Assembly (NCBI RefSeq): GCF_027942865.1
Contig: NC_134515.1
Coordinates: 26,868,227 to 26,932,226 of the forward strand
Origin: Odontesthes bonariensis
Lineage: Eukaryota > Chordata > Actinopteri > Atheriniformes > Atherinopsidae
Direction: 5' to 3'
DNA length: 64,000 bases
The notes under the pieces were generated by a model. The model was not told where the DNA came from. It made no database searches and worked only from the letters and a program-made list of their open reading frames with translations. Below, piece by piece: positions 1 to 12,500 of this stretch. The first letter of the stretch is position 1, and every line of letters begins with the position of its first letter. A program made the translations under genes and the position numbers.

Positions 1-750
1 ATAAAATGTCCAAAAAATTGTTTTAAAATTCAGAAATTATTCATTGAAATGATATTTTTGTCGCTCAATGCTTAAAATCAAACCAAGAAACGGATTACAC
101 AACAAAATAATGATCAGAATTATAGGAACTGAAAAACAGTCCACAGTTGCGGCCTCAAATGATTGAATTTCCGTTTAAAACACTCATCAGTTTTGGCTCC
201 AGAGTTTAACTTTTTCTAAATGACAAAGTTCTAGATCAGCGTGTGCCGAATCTCCAGCAGTACTCAGGCAGGTGGTCTGCCCAGGTCAGATCATACGGTT
301 AGCGCTCCCCCGCCGAGGCATTTCAAACATCATCAAAGGGGCCGTGTCACAGAGGACACCAGTAGGCGTAATGAATAAACATTAGTCTAGCTGGCCTCTT
401 GGACCAGTATTACAGAGAACTGGCCCCAGTCCAGGCTGATTTCTTAAGTGGCCCTAAAGGAGACTGATAAACACTCTCCGCCATGAGCACTGAAAAGCCT
501 CATCGCACACCTTTCTCACTACTGTAAGTATGCACACACACACACCGAGGCTATAGGACCAATAAACCGTGACACCGTTACTATGACAATGTCCCACCAA
601 CTCCTCTCTTCGGCAGACCGAGCTCACAACCCGGGAGGTGGAGGAGGAGGGAGACGCACACCCACTGAGGCACTCACGCAGACAGGCACAGCATGGCAAC
701 CTCTCTTTGATGCTGATGCAAAGAGACTGGTACACTGAACACCTCCCATC

Positions 751-777
751 CTCCTCCTCCTCCTCCTCCTCCTCCTC
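751..777. repeat. (CTC)n trinucleotide repeat
   Basis: Nine uninterrupted CTC units within anks1a intron 3. Read on the minus strand it would give a poly-Glu run, but no gene supports translation. Confidence 0.9.
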
Positions 778-1776
778 ATGAGATGGCACTCTGATACTGG
801 AGTGCGATGTGAAGAGAAGCAGGATGCGCCCCGCCCACCCAATCACATGATGCCATCAACCCCAACCAGCCGGAGAAAACACAACACATCCTCCATTCTG
901 ATTTATTCATAACAAGGCATCAATTATTCAGGTTCATGACCAGGTAGAGGGGCCCTGAACTATCTCAAAAGTGTGAACAGTAAGACATCCTTCAGAATCT
1001 TGGTCACTGTTAAATCTACAGGCAAGACTAGACGGAAACAGAAGCTACCGCAGAGGGAGAATTCCCTCTCTGACATACAGAGTAGCAGCATCAAAGACAG
1101 CCAGCCTTCCCACCAAACGCTAAGAAGATTAGTGGAAGGGAAATGTGACAATGTACCAAAATAGCCATCCAGGCCTGGGTGGGTTTCCAACTCCACCTGC
1201 AGGAATAAAACTCAGATCACGGAGCAGCCTGCGTGGTCACTGCACTCACTGTGAAGGTGAGGCTGTCAGCGACACCGTCCTCCTCACAGACAAAGGATGT
1301 GACCTGGGCTTCCCAGGGCAGTGGAATGTAAGGAGAGCTGATTATTTTTTTAACAAAAAGTCACGGCAGCCAGCTGGTATTGTGCCGCTTTCAGCTCACT
1401 GCTAACCTAAACAAGTAAAGCACTCAAAATGGCTGCAGCGTTTACCATGTGGAGCACCTTTTTACATGCCAACATTTGGTGATTAGCACCAAATGTTTGT
1501 TGTTTTGTTCGGATGTTTGAGGCATCAGCAGGGGGTACAGCCAATGACAGCACAGGTGATGGGGTGTGGGGACACGAGAGGGGAAAATCCGGGAGAGGAA
1601 TAGAACAAACGTACAACAAGTATGACGGAGAGCATATCGAAGGAAGTCTGCTCTACTTGGACTCGGCAAACTGAGCAGAATTTGTTGAACTTAGGATATT
1701 TGCAACATTAATGACGGGAGAGATACTCGCCCGGATGACAGCTGTAACTGTTCTATAAAGATCAGTCGGATGAGTC

Positions 1777-1813
1777 GGGGGGGGGGGGGGGGTCTTGTAG
1801 TGTGTGTGTGTGT
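1777..1813. repeat. G16 homopolymer followed by (TG)n
   Basis: Sixteen G at 1777-1792, then a short TG run at about 1799-1813. Intronic low complexity; the exact length may be uncertain in the assembly. Confidence 0.85.
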
Positions 1814-4381
1814 CACCTCCTGCTGCAGATCAGTCATGTGGCGTGAACCCACCAGGACTTCAAAAGTCCACGAGACGAGCACGACGCTTATGCAACGACC
1901 GTGTCTGAAAGTCTGAACTTTGCTAAAAGAAAAAAAAAACCTGAAAAAGCATTCCAAAAAAATAAATAAAAAAACACTGGTCCAGAAACCATTAATGTTC
2001 TACAGAAATTGTCGTGGCAATCATCTGGACAGAGATACTCAAGTCAGAAACAAAGCAGGAGACCAAACCGACACAGCTGTTTCTAGGCCATATGCATTCC
2101 ACTTTATTACTAATCAGTTTTACTAATATACATGTTGCCGTTCTTCGAGCCATGCTGCCGGCTTTGACAATATTAGTTCATTGCGTAGGAGACGGCTTAA
2201 AGAATACGACTATTAGAATCAAACTAGTTGCTTTTGTGTGATGTGTACAACTGTCCGGCTGAATGTTTGCGGTTTTCACTCTATTCGTGAAACAGATTGA
2301 AGGTAACTTGTGAACTTTTTGTTGTATTTTTAAAGCAAGAAAGCAAAAATGTTATAAATTTTTTTCAGTGGATACTCACTTTACAGCATTACAAAGTCCA
2401 AAAATATCACGCGGGGGACAATAATTGACAAAGTGTTATTAAGATTTCTTGTACACTCCTGTCAGCATTGCTTTGGTGAAAGAAAAACTAACATCATAGT
2501 TTTAATCGGCTGTGTGTTGCGTTGCCCCCCCCCCCCCGACAGCTGGCTGTTTATTGCCAGTAACTCTTTTTTTTTTCTTCTTCTTTGTAATAATCAAACT
2601 GGCTCATTTTCCGCTCGCCCAGAGGAAAAAGGATGATAAGATGTCACGCAACCTCACAAACAAAGGGGAGCAGTAGAGTTCATGCAAACTGTAAACGTCA
2701 CGAGCTGGGAATGGGTGAGCTCAACCCAGGAGGGGAGGGTTCTGCAGCCTGCGACTGAAACTGCGAAGGACATCATTGTTACCAATCTAACCAACATCAC
2801 AGATATCTGTGCAGAAAAAAACCAAAACAAACCAACAACATTAACCCCAGCCACAACCCGTTTCCCCAGCTGCCGTCTGGCATGCGATACAGAAGCTTCT
2901 GGTGCCGTATCAGCTGACTCAGGAGCGGTTTCTTTCCTCAAGCTGTAAGACGGCGGACATCACAAACGCTTCATGCTTCTGACTTGACAGCTCTTATACA
3001 ACTTTATGCTGCTGTGCGTTGCATTAAAAGGGACAACATCTTGAGGGTCGTTATACAACCCTTTTGCCGCATAATGATAACTGAATGAATCCTGAGATCA
3101 CCTACAGGGGCGTTTCACTAAACTTTCAGGCCGGATCAGAACGCTGGAACAGCAATACCAAAACATTGAGCAAAGAGATCTTGCAAAGCGGTTTTACCTG
3201 TTTCGAACATAACATTGCAATAAAACTAGAGCTCACAGTTGAACATGTACAGAAAGCCAAGACAGCAGAGATCAGCAGACAGCGAGCGCAATTAAAAGCC
3301 TCCCCATATCTCTGGCAGAGTGTCCCGCCCACCCCAAAGCAGCAGCAACAAAACAAACCCAGGCACAGCAAGCCAACACAGCAACAAAGCAAAGGAGCAG
3401 TTCAAAAGGAAATATTGGTCTCTGCAGCACTGTGTACACACCTTGGCATTAATATAGGGGTCAAAGGGCCCACAGCGTTTGAACTCTTTATGGTCTACAG
3501 AGCTCTGGGAGGGAGGAAGAGAAGATAGTCGATGGTTTTGGTTCAGACAAGCAATGAATGCACGAGTGATGATCACAAATGAGTCAAGCTAAATAAAAAG
3601 GAGAAAAAAATAAAATCAGAGTTGAGTTAATGAACAATCAGATGGCATGAACAGGAAGGGAGAAATGACACAAAATGAGAAGGAGCCAGGTCGTAGTTAG
3701 GACACAGCTGGACGCGGTCGTTTCATTACAAAATGGAATGTTTCGGCCGAATGTAAGACTCAGAATGTGCCATTTCTCCTCATTCCAAACAGGACAGGTC
3801 AGAGATGGTTTCAGTCTGGAGGCTGTCTGTGCATTAAGCAACCAAACAAAATATCAAAAACAAGAGTTAAAGCAGTTAAAACGGTTAGAGGAAAAGAGCA
3901 CTTCTCACACTAGCACAGCACCAAAGCACTTCAAGTGTCACACCATCAGGTGGGAAGTCAGCCTCACGATGCGCTGAGGTTAATGCACTGTGGTCACACT
4001 CTTTTTTACATTTGTTTGGTTCAAATACGGAACATGCCATGCTCGACTCGGGTTTGCAGTCAACGGATCTGAATGTGGCATTTTGCTCACTGAACTACCA
4101 GAGTTTAACAAATGTGCCGAAAAGCAAAGTGCAATTTTGTTCAAATGACTGCCAAGGTGCTGCAATAAAGTGTCTTCTGGAGACGCACACATGACGGCAA
4201 AAAACGAACAGAACTTGAGGACAAGTCAATTGACCACTGACGCCATGTCACTACTGCTTTCAGTAAAGATAACGCCGGGGTGTTGAACATGTTCGACAAA
4301 GAAAAAAAAAAAACAGAACTGCAAAAGTGACCAAAATAAACACATGCACACCAGCTCAGAGGCATGAATGTGGTAGCAGAC

Positions 4382-4538
4382 CTGCTCGTTGAGTTTGGGG
4401 TGGGAAGGTCCTTGGTGAATGAGAAGTTTTACGATATGCTCATCTCCCTTCCATGCAGCCAGGTGAAGAGGGTAGCAGCCCTTGTTGTCTGCAATGTTGG
4501 TCAAGGCCTCGTTCCGTAGCAGCGCCTCCACCACGTCG
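4382..4538 (-). CDS. anks1a: anks1a coding exon 3 (ankyrin repeat)
   Basis: 157 nt, with acceptor GCAG|C at 4539-4540 and donor CAG|GTCTGC at 4381-4380. It encodes [33 protein letters not shown], and [18 protein letters not shown], an ankyrin repeat plus the start of the next. It ends in phase 0. The next exon of the gene is not in the window. Confidence 0.92.
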
Positions 4539-6450
4539 CTGCGGATGAATGAAGACAGAGCTGGTGAGAAGCGCTATAAAAACCACGCTAATCAATACAC
4601 GCAGGCAATCGATGGCTTTATCTTCCCGGTGGGATGCCGAGGGCGGATCTCATAAACAGAGAAGCTAAAGCAGGCTGCTCCACAAGTTATTTACGGCTGA
4701 TTTACCTGTGTCCGTTAAGGGCGGCGTGGTGGAGAGGGGTGTATCCAGTGCTGTCCACACAGTTCACATTGGGGCCTCTCCAGATGCTGTTAAGAACAGA
4801 AAAAGGATTGTTAGGCTTGAACAACATGCAACAATCCAACACATACAGCATTTTTCTGTATTACAACATTAAAAAAAAATAAACAAAAATCATCTGGTCC
4901 TTCCAGGTCTTGAAATTGGATAGAAACAACCTGAGATGGACTGTACCACATGGCATGTTTCACTGCATCATTATTTATTTAACCAAAACTGAGTTCAAAT
5001 GCAGAAGCAGTGCATGTCCAGTCTTACTGCTCCCCTGGGGTAAAAAGAAGCCAGGTGCCGCTGATCAAATGCAAACCTCAATGAACTAAAACAGCATGGT
5101 AAAGAGATGTGGGCCACAATTCAATGATGTGTGTGACTCATAACGCCAGACAGAAAACAGCTACTTCAAGCTATCTGCTGCTACAGGTGGCTATACGAGC
5201 TAATGCGGTGTGCATGGTGGGGTGTGCTCACTTGTTGGCTCGGTTTACATTGAAGTCATATTAAATTGGCACAACATCATGCGTTGTTGTTCTTCTGAGG
5301 CTGCGATTCCCTCATTTTAATTTTCCTAATGAGATTCCTAATGAGAACCCGATGTTTTGGTTTTTTTTGTTTGTTTTTTAAATATGTCCCGATGCATACA
5401 CCCTTAGAACTGAAACACACCAAACAAACAGTGCCTATCCCTCTGTAAAGTCTCCAACGGTGGGTGGGTGTGACCTAGTACCCGGGGCCTCAGATTGCGA
5501 TCGCACAGAACAACAAGATTACAACACAGCCCAACCCCACCTGAGCGAACCTTCTGGCACACTCTTGAGACAACTGGAATGAAGAAGCACTGGGCTGACG
5601 GCAACAGAAAACCAGGAAGGTAACCGAAGCAACAGAACAGACTGCTGTGAGGCCAAAAGGGCATTACAGTGGGAAAGTGCGACGTAGGCCAGTATCAGTC
5701 CAACACTTCCATTTCCATTTGCTCTGAATCCAACTGCCCGCCCAAATTGGTTCCTTTTAATATGCAAAGAGCGCTGCGGTGAGGAGGACAGAGAACGACC
5801 ATAGAGGGGGGCGGTTGAGAAGGACGGAGAGACTAATTTAGGAAGCTAAAGGATGTCTGGTGAGACAGAGAGCCAGGAGGGGATGTGAGGCTCTCTAAAA
5901 GACTTTAACACATCCTAAATAAATCATGTGACGCAGAAATCCCAGCACGAGTGAACCAAATATCTGAGACCGGAGCCATTTGCCATACAGAAAGAGAATT
6001 GGAGCAAATGAGTTGGGCCTCGCAGACAATCAATCAATCATAAATGAAGAGAGCTTTTTTTTCTAAGAGAGATCTTTTTCCCTTTTCTTAACATTTACGT
6101 CTGATATATTATTAAGAAAAAGAAAAAAAAAACTATCTGAGAGCAAATACAAAATGCTGCTCTGTCAAACTGCCTTCATCTAATGCAGGCAAGTTTATGA
6201 ATGAAACTTTTGGAGAGGACCCAGAAAAAAAAAAAAAAAACGCACAACACAAGCCATTCTCAAACTTTTCCCCTCTGGGATGATACATGAAAAAATAAAA
6301 ATAAATAAATAAATAAAAATCTGCTCCAGGGGTTGATCAAATTCCCAGACAAATTATGAACTGATCCTTAACATAATTACTGTGAGGGTGTGACAACAGT
6401 TTTTCTTAGTGTCCCCACATCAGCGTGACGGCCACCGAGTGACTTTGAGC

Positions 6451-6518
<68 letters not shown>

Positions 6519-9500
6519 GAGCTTGTTTCTTTCGCAGTAATGGCTGTTTTGCCCCCTTAAAATACATCTCCCATAATAGCTCTCAGAGCAGCCTGCAATT
6601 ACACAGTCAGGGCCGTCTCATTAAATAAGTGTCTTGTAGGGCTCTGAAGCCTGCAGAACAATGGGCCTGACAGAGCACAGACACACGGGGATGCACCGCT
6701 CTGCCGCTCATAACCTCAGCTCTGCATTTCTTGAAGCCGGCCTTCTGAGTCTCGTCGGACGAGTCAGAAAGCCACAAAGTCATGGCGCAGTGCTCATTTT
6801 ACAGAGCCGGGGGGAATGTACACGCTACGATTATGCCAGTGTAGGCACCGTGCATACACTTCCCCTCTATTTGCAGTTGCCAAATTTGTAGCGAAGAGTT
6901 CAGCAGCGCTGCCTTGTATGTGGCCCGCTGCACACATGAAAAGAGAAAACTGAAACAGACCTCTGCTTGGTGTCCTAGATTGAAATAGTTATGCAACTGC
7001 TAAGAGCAACAACAACAACAAAAAAGAAAATCTCATACACAAATTAACACAAACACGAGGGAGCAGTGACTGCGTGATGCAGTAACGCAAGATCACGCAC
7101 CAAATCGGCGTGACTTTTTTTTTTTTTTAATTTCACTACACCGAATGAGACCTTTGCTCTGTACTTTTAAGATTGTGCAAGATATGGAACATGTATCATG
7201 AGACAAGCGCAGGGTTTCCCACTCTGACCCAAAGTCAACAACCTTAAAGACAATCGAGAGCAAAAGCTCAAACAAATGATGCTTTTGCTGATTGGTCATC
7301 CTCAGTCGGTGCAACAAAAAAAAAAAAAGAAGAACGTCCAAAAAAATCCAACTAAGCAACGGACACATTATGTCATGTGTGTCTCAAGACCAAACAGGAG
7401 CGTAACGCATCACAAGCCACAACGTTCTGCTGGCATAATGTTCCATTTCCCAATCAGGGACATGTCTATTTATTGTTCCCAATCAAACCAACCATCCCTG
7501 AGAGGTAATGCAAATCCATTCTCCCTACAGTTTCTTTACATTTTTCACTGTCAAAAAGTGTTTCAGTTTGCCATTAAGGGAGCTGCCAGCAGCAGTTTTA
7601 AGCACAGCACAAGTGTTACGTCCTCCCAGCATTTTGGCAGCGTGGCACTCAAGGGCATGAGTCAGAGTGGTGCACGACAATCCACTTCATCCTCTTACTA
7701 AGGCTCAAAACCGACCTAACTGAGGGACGGGGCTTAGCCCCATAGCTGGGCAATGGGCAAAAACAGAGTTGATTTGGTTTTGAGGGGGGGGGGGGGGGGG
7801 GGTTTCTCGCACATTCATGGGAACTGGTGGAGGAATTCCTGTTTGAAAGGCTGAGCTAATCCTTCATTTGCCTGGGGGAATATCAGCGGGATGAAGCTGG
7901 AGTTTGAAAGAGATTCTGGGGGGGGCTGCAATTCTGCGTCGTACAAAGCCTGGTCACTACAAGAGGAGAAACTACAAGGACACGTTCCAATTTTTACGTA
8001 TCGTTTGCATTAGTTTGCACATGTCCGTCGAGCAGACTTTCTTTTCCCCCCACATTAATCCTGAAGTTATGCTTTTAAACTGAAACCAAGTGAATTAACT
8101 TAAATTTACGTACATTCAACACATATTTGTGAATTCCGCTCAGATGAGCAAGTCAGTAGAAAAAACAAAACAAAACAAAAAAAGGAAAAACAGGCAACCA
8201 TTATATACAATGCACAGGAAATGTGTTTCACCCTGAGGCAAAGATTATCCAGTTATCCCAACGGGACCGATATCTGACCAAATGTTTGGCTATGGAGCCC
8301 TGAGGCAAAATTCAGTAGTGGCTTAAAGCAAATAGGAACCTAGGTGAGTTTGAACCTAATGTCAAATAAACAGATTTGTCCTACAGCCTATTAGCCGTGC
8401 GACCAAGCTGCCAGGGATTAGTCTAGCCGAGGGCACTGAGCCCAGCAGTGACTGGCTCGTGTCAGCCACCGTTGGGGAAATTGGGCTTAATTATGCACAC
8501 TGCTGGCAGGTGCTGAAACCAGATGCCTCGCTGCCAAACAGTCAACCTGAGCATCTCCATCTCAGCCGTTCCCAATGCTGCTGAGGACTACGCTGGGTAC
8601 AAAAAGAGCAAAACACTCCAAAAAGACACCACGTCAGGGCCGGGGAGTTGATAGATTCTTGGAATTGATAGATTCTTTCAAGGAGCCAGACTTTACAATC
8701 TTAACCTTTTTTTTTAAGTGGTTTCGCTCGATAGTTCTCCGGACCATTTTCGGAGGATTGTACTTTTGTTTTGGATGTTAATTCGCTTGAAAACGATGAA
8801 TCATTCAAGCTTAACACGGTAAAACCAGCTCAAGGGGCAAACCTGCGTTGTCAACTAAGCAAAGAACTATCTTTAAATAGTATCTTTGGGCACTTTGTTA
8901 CTATCAGCCTGTCGCAAAGACTCATTTCTGTCCAGTTCTTTAGTTAAATCTACAAACTTCACCAAAGATAACAGTCACTGCAGCATAGTAGGCTATCTTT
9001 GGACCAACAATATGATTCCGAAAGACCTATTTGTTGAAAACTTCTCAGCATGTTGTCCTTAATTAAAAAAAAAAAAATTAGGAAACTTAACACGTGGCAG
9101 ACAAAAGAAGAAGTCGCAGACCAAAAATACGAAAGCAGATCAAACTATAGCCGTCTACAGCAGAAGAGTGTCTTAGTGTGAAAGTGATGTTCTTTAGAAA
9201 GAAAAAAAAAGGGAGGGGGGGGGGCTGACGCAGAATCAGAGAGATCCATCTGGCCTTTCAGACGATCCGTCTGCTGTTCACAGAAGCATCATTAGAAATG
9301 GTCTCCGTGGAAGCCATTCTTTAGGAGGAGAAACAGGGAGAAAAAAACTAAACTGGACTGAACATCAGCGGGCCTCAACATTATGGAAGCAGTGCGGGAT
9401 CATCTCGACGGAGAACCGAACAAAAGGCAGCCGACATCCAAAGAAGAGCCTTGGGATGTCCTTCAAGAAGCCTGGAGAACTATTCCTGAAGACCACTTAA

Positions 9501-12500
9501 AGAAATGACAAGAGAGCTTGAAAGTCTAATAAAGATAATCATACCAAACGACTGGCTTTTAAGCTAGTTAGAAATGTAAAAACTCGGCTTTTGCCACAAT
9601 GCTGTATTTCCTGTCAGCATGCAAAGAAAGAGGTGGCTCAAGACTTTTGCAAAGTCATAGGAATGATTTGACAAGCCCAAAAAACAACCACATCTTTAAA
9701 TCTACTTTTGAACAAACCAAATCAACGCCCACGTTAACCTGTTTTTTTTTTTCAGTGCTTCTACGCCGGTTAAACAAATATGAATGGACTGAAATAAAGA
9801 AAGAGTTCCAGCAGCTCATCTGCCGGCTACAGTGTAAACCTTCAACAAAGCCTGATTTAGTCTTCATGGCTCATATCACCACAGCGTGCATTTCACAGTG
9901 CAACTGTGTCACAGCGGGAGGTGTGAACAAACCGCATATGCCCAGCGACTGTGATCAGAGCCGTCCAACGGGAATCCAGCAGAATCCCAATGAGGGGAAT
10001 GAAAGCTGCTGGTGGCAGGCTGAAAATGTGGGACGAACACGGAAGGAAAGCGGTGAGGATTCAGATGGGGGGGGGCAAGAATGCAAGGAAGGCAGTCAAA
10101 CACAGCCTGTCCTTCAACATTTTCCCACACCGATTTCACAGCGAAAACACAACGAGACAGTTGGCCGAGAAGAGCAACCTTCGGTTTCAGCAAAATTCTT
10201 GCAACATGAGACAGATGAGCAGTTATTTTCAGTAATGTTGTCAACTCACTTAAAAAAAACTATACAACCGCGTCATCTAGTATGCATTGTTAAAGCCTAG
10301 TTTGCTCAGAAAATTCAACAGAAAGCCAATCTTCATATCTTCCTGACCACAAATCTCATCTTCCCCTTCCCCTATATGTGTAAATATGAAAGTAGGTGTG
10401 TTTCAGTCACGTTGCTGCTTAACTGCTTAGTCATAATCCAGCCAAATCATTCCAGAGTTGTTAGGTTTCCTTTACATGGTTTACAGAAGCAGCTAAGCAA
10501 AAATGGGATGCTAGAAAAACACCTGGGCTACATCGTTTCCTGTGTCAACACATCGAGGACAGAAGCATAACTCCCAAGTGCAACATTTAGGTCTGAAGGT
10601 GGAGCAGAGGCTGGCGTGCGGCCCAGCAGGTGGGCAAGCAGACTGCTGAGAGAGGCAGAGTGGGATAAAACCGAAGACGCCTGGCAGACGGAAGCAGAGG
10701 GGGAAAGAAATGAAGACGCCTGTCAGACGGAAGCAGAGAGGGAAAGAAATGAAGACGCCTGTCAGATGGCCAGATGGGGGAAAAAGGAACACGTGTGGGC
10801 GTTTACAGGTCAAAAAAAAAAAAAAAAGCTGCTACGGTTGCTTTTCCTATTCAGAGACACGTCCAACTCAGCAACTGAAACCTTTGCTTTTGTTATTACG
10901 AGGCTTGGCGAGAAGAGAGAAACATGCTTAATATCCAGTAATTGTGCATGTGTTGCAACATTTCTCAAGACAACTTAGATTTTTTTTATTCAAAACAGGA
11001 AGCATACAAAGATGAAAACTGTATACACCGGCCTTTTTTTTTTTTTTTTTTACTATTTTTATCTTGGAACCAGGAGAGACTGCAAAAACCATCTGCATTG
11101 CTCAGCATATTCTCAGGATGAATTTGTTATTTCATACAACTTCAGCAGCCCCCCCCCCCGTCACAAACTAATCACCAAACCCCTTTCTTTTTTTCAAATC
11201 TATTTTTAGCCGACCACCATAAAGACGGCTACAAACTGCAGGGACAGGACGCTGCATCTGTCCCCTCTCTGCTCCCTGCCCACACACACACACACATATG
11301 TGGAATTCATCACTACTGAGAGCGCCTCTGTGAGCTTTCCCAGACTACACAAACACGAGCTGTAAACATAACGCGCGGAGTGGAGCATCCCAAACTCAGA
11401 CGCGGCTGGAATGCTAACACGGTGGTGTTGGATTTCCCAGCTAACACAGCTCCCTCCTGGGTTGGGCCAGCTAATGTTTCTCTCAGTTCAGAGGTCAACA
11501 AATGATGACCTGCCACTCCTGCTTTTGCCCAGGTTTCACCCCTTTATCCCAAGGACGTTGTGAGGGAGAAAAGTGGTACAAGCTGCCTTGCTAACACCCC
11601 CCGTCTGCAGACTGCTTGCAGTGTGACAGTTTGCATGAACCTCGAGCTTCTGTGAAGCTCAGCCAAGGATTTCCAGTGTCAGAACCCTGCTGTGAGCCTG
11701 TCATTTGGAGAAGCGTCATCCCTATGGTGCACTTTCACACACGCATGCATAAAGGGCCTAATGAAAGGAGACAGTGGGGGGATTTTTACAAAAAAAAAAG
11801 GTTTTTAAAAAGGACAGTACGTGCTAGTTGTCACGCAGTAGAGATTCTCTCAGCTGACAGCAGTCTGACAGCACGGGTCTGCTTGGGATGAGCCAGAAAC
11901 TGTGAATGTAACGGGATGGAATGATCTGGAGTTGTGCCCAAGCCTCTTAAGATGCTACCCAAGTCGTCAAACTGATAGAAAATACTTTCCTCGTGAGCCT
12001 TTAGAAAACAGAGAAGAGGGGGGGGGGTTACAGTTAAAGGGACTTTTGGAAGTATCTGAAGCTGAATTTAATCTTCAAACACCTAAAAAGTCCCACTTGT
12101 TTTGGAATCGGTCCACAGAAATAATAATAAGAAAAGATCATTTAAAAAAGCATTGGCCTAAATGGGTAGACGCCGCCTAACAGGTGGTCCAATTCTACTC
12201 ACATGACAGCTCAATTTTCTTTGCAAAGCCAAAAAAAAAAAGTATAGAAAAGTCCCAGGACGGTCTTTTGGGCCCGCTATGAATATGAAAAGCACCATTC
12301 TATGCTTTGTCAGAGGGACAAAAGACATGGCTGTGAAGCTGGGAGACGAGCCCTCATCTGGATAAGCTCTCAGAGTGTCTGTCCAGGACTCCATGCATTC
12401 CACTGTTAATTTCCCCTCAGTGGGCAAGCACTCTCGCTGCCAGGGACTTTGTCTTACCTCCGGTCGAACTGCAGCAGCTGGCTGTATTTCAGCAATCTAG

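Larger units (their letters stand above)
1..4381 (-). other. anks1a: anks1a intron 3 (partial, to window edge)
   Basis: No ankyrin, SAM or PTB coding exon was recognised here on either strand. Visible structure is low complexity: a CTC/GAG trinucleotide run at 751-777, 16 G at 1777-1792 followed by a short TG repeat, and 13 C at 2525-2537. The open frames present (for example 3085-3528, plus) have no recognisable protein and look like chance. Confidence 0.8.

Noticed and set aside
751-777. CRISPR-like or other prokaryotic arrays among the repeats
   Set aside because: All repeats are microsatellites, minisatellites or transposon ends; the window is vertebrate nuclear DNA.
3085-3528. 147-codon open frame on the plus strand
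   Set aside because: Gln/Lys-rich, no family resemblance, within anks1a intron 3.
9599-10300. 233-codon open frame on the plus strand in anks1a intron 1
   Set aside because: No recognisable domain, atypical composition, and it lies inside an intron with no splice or promoter support; likely chance.
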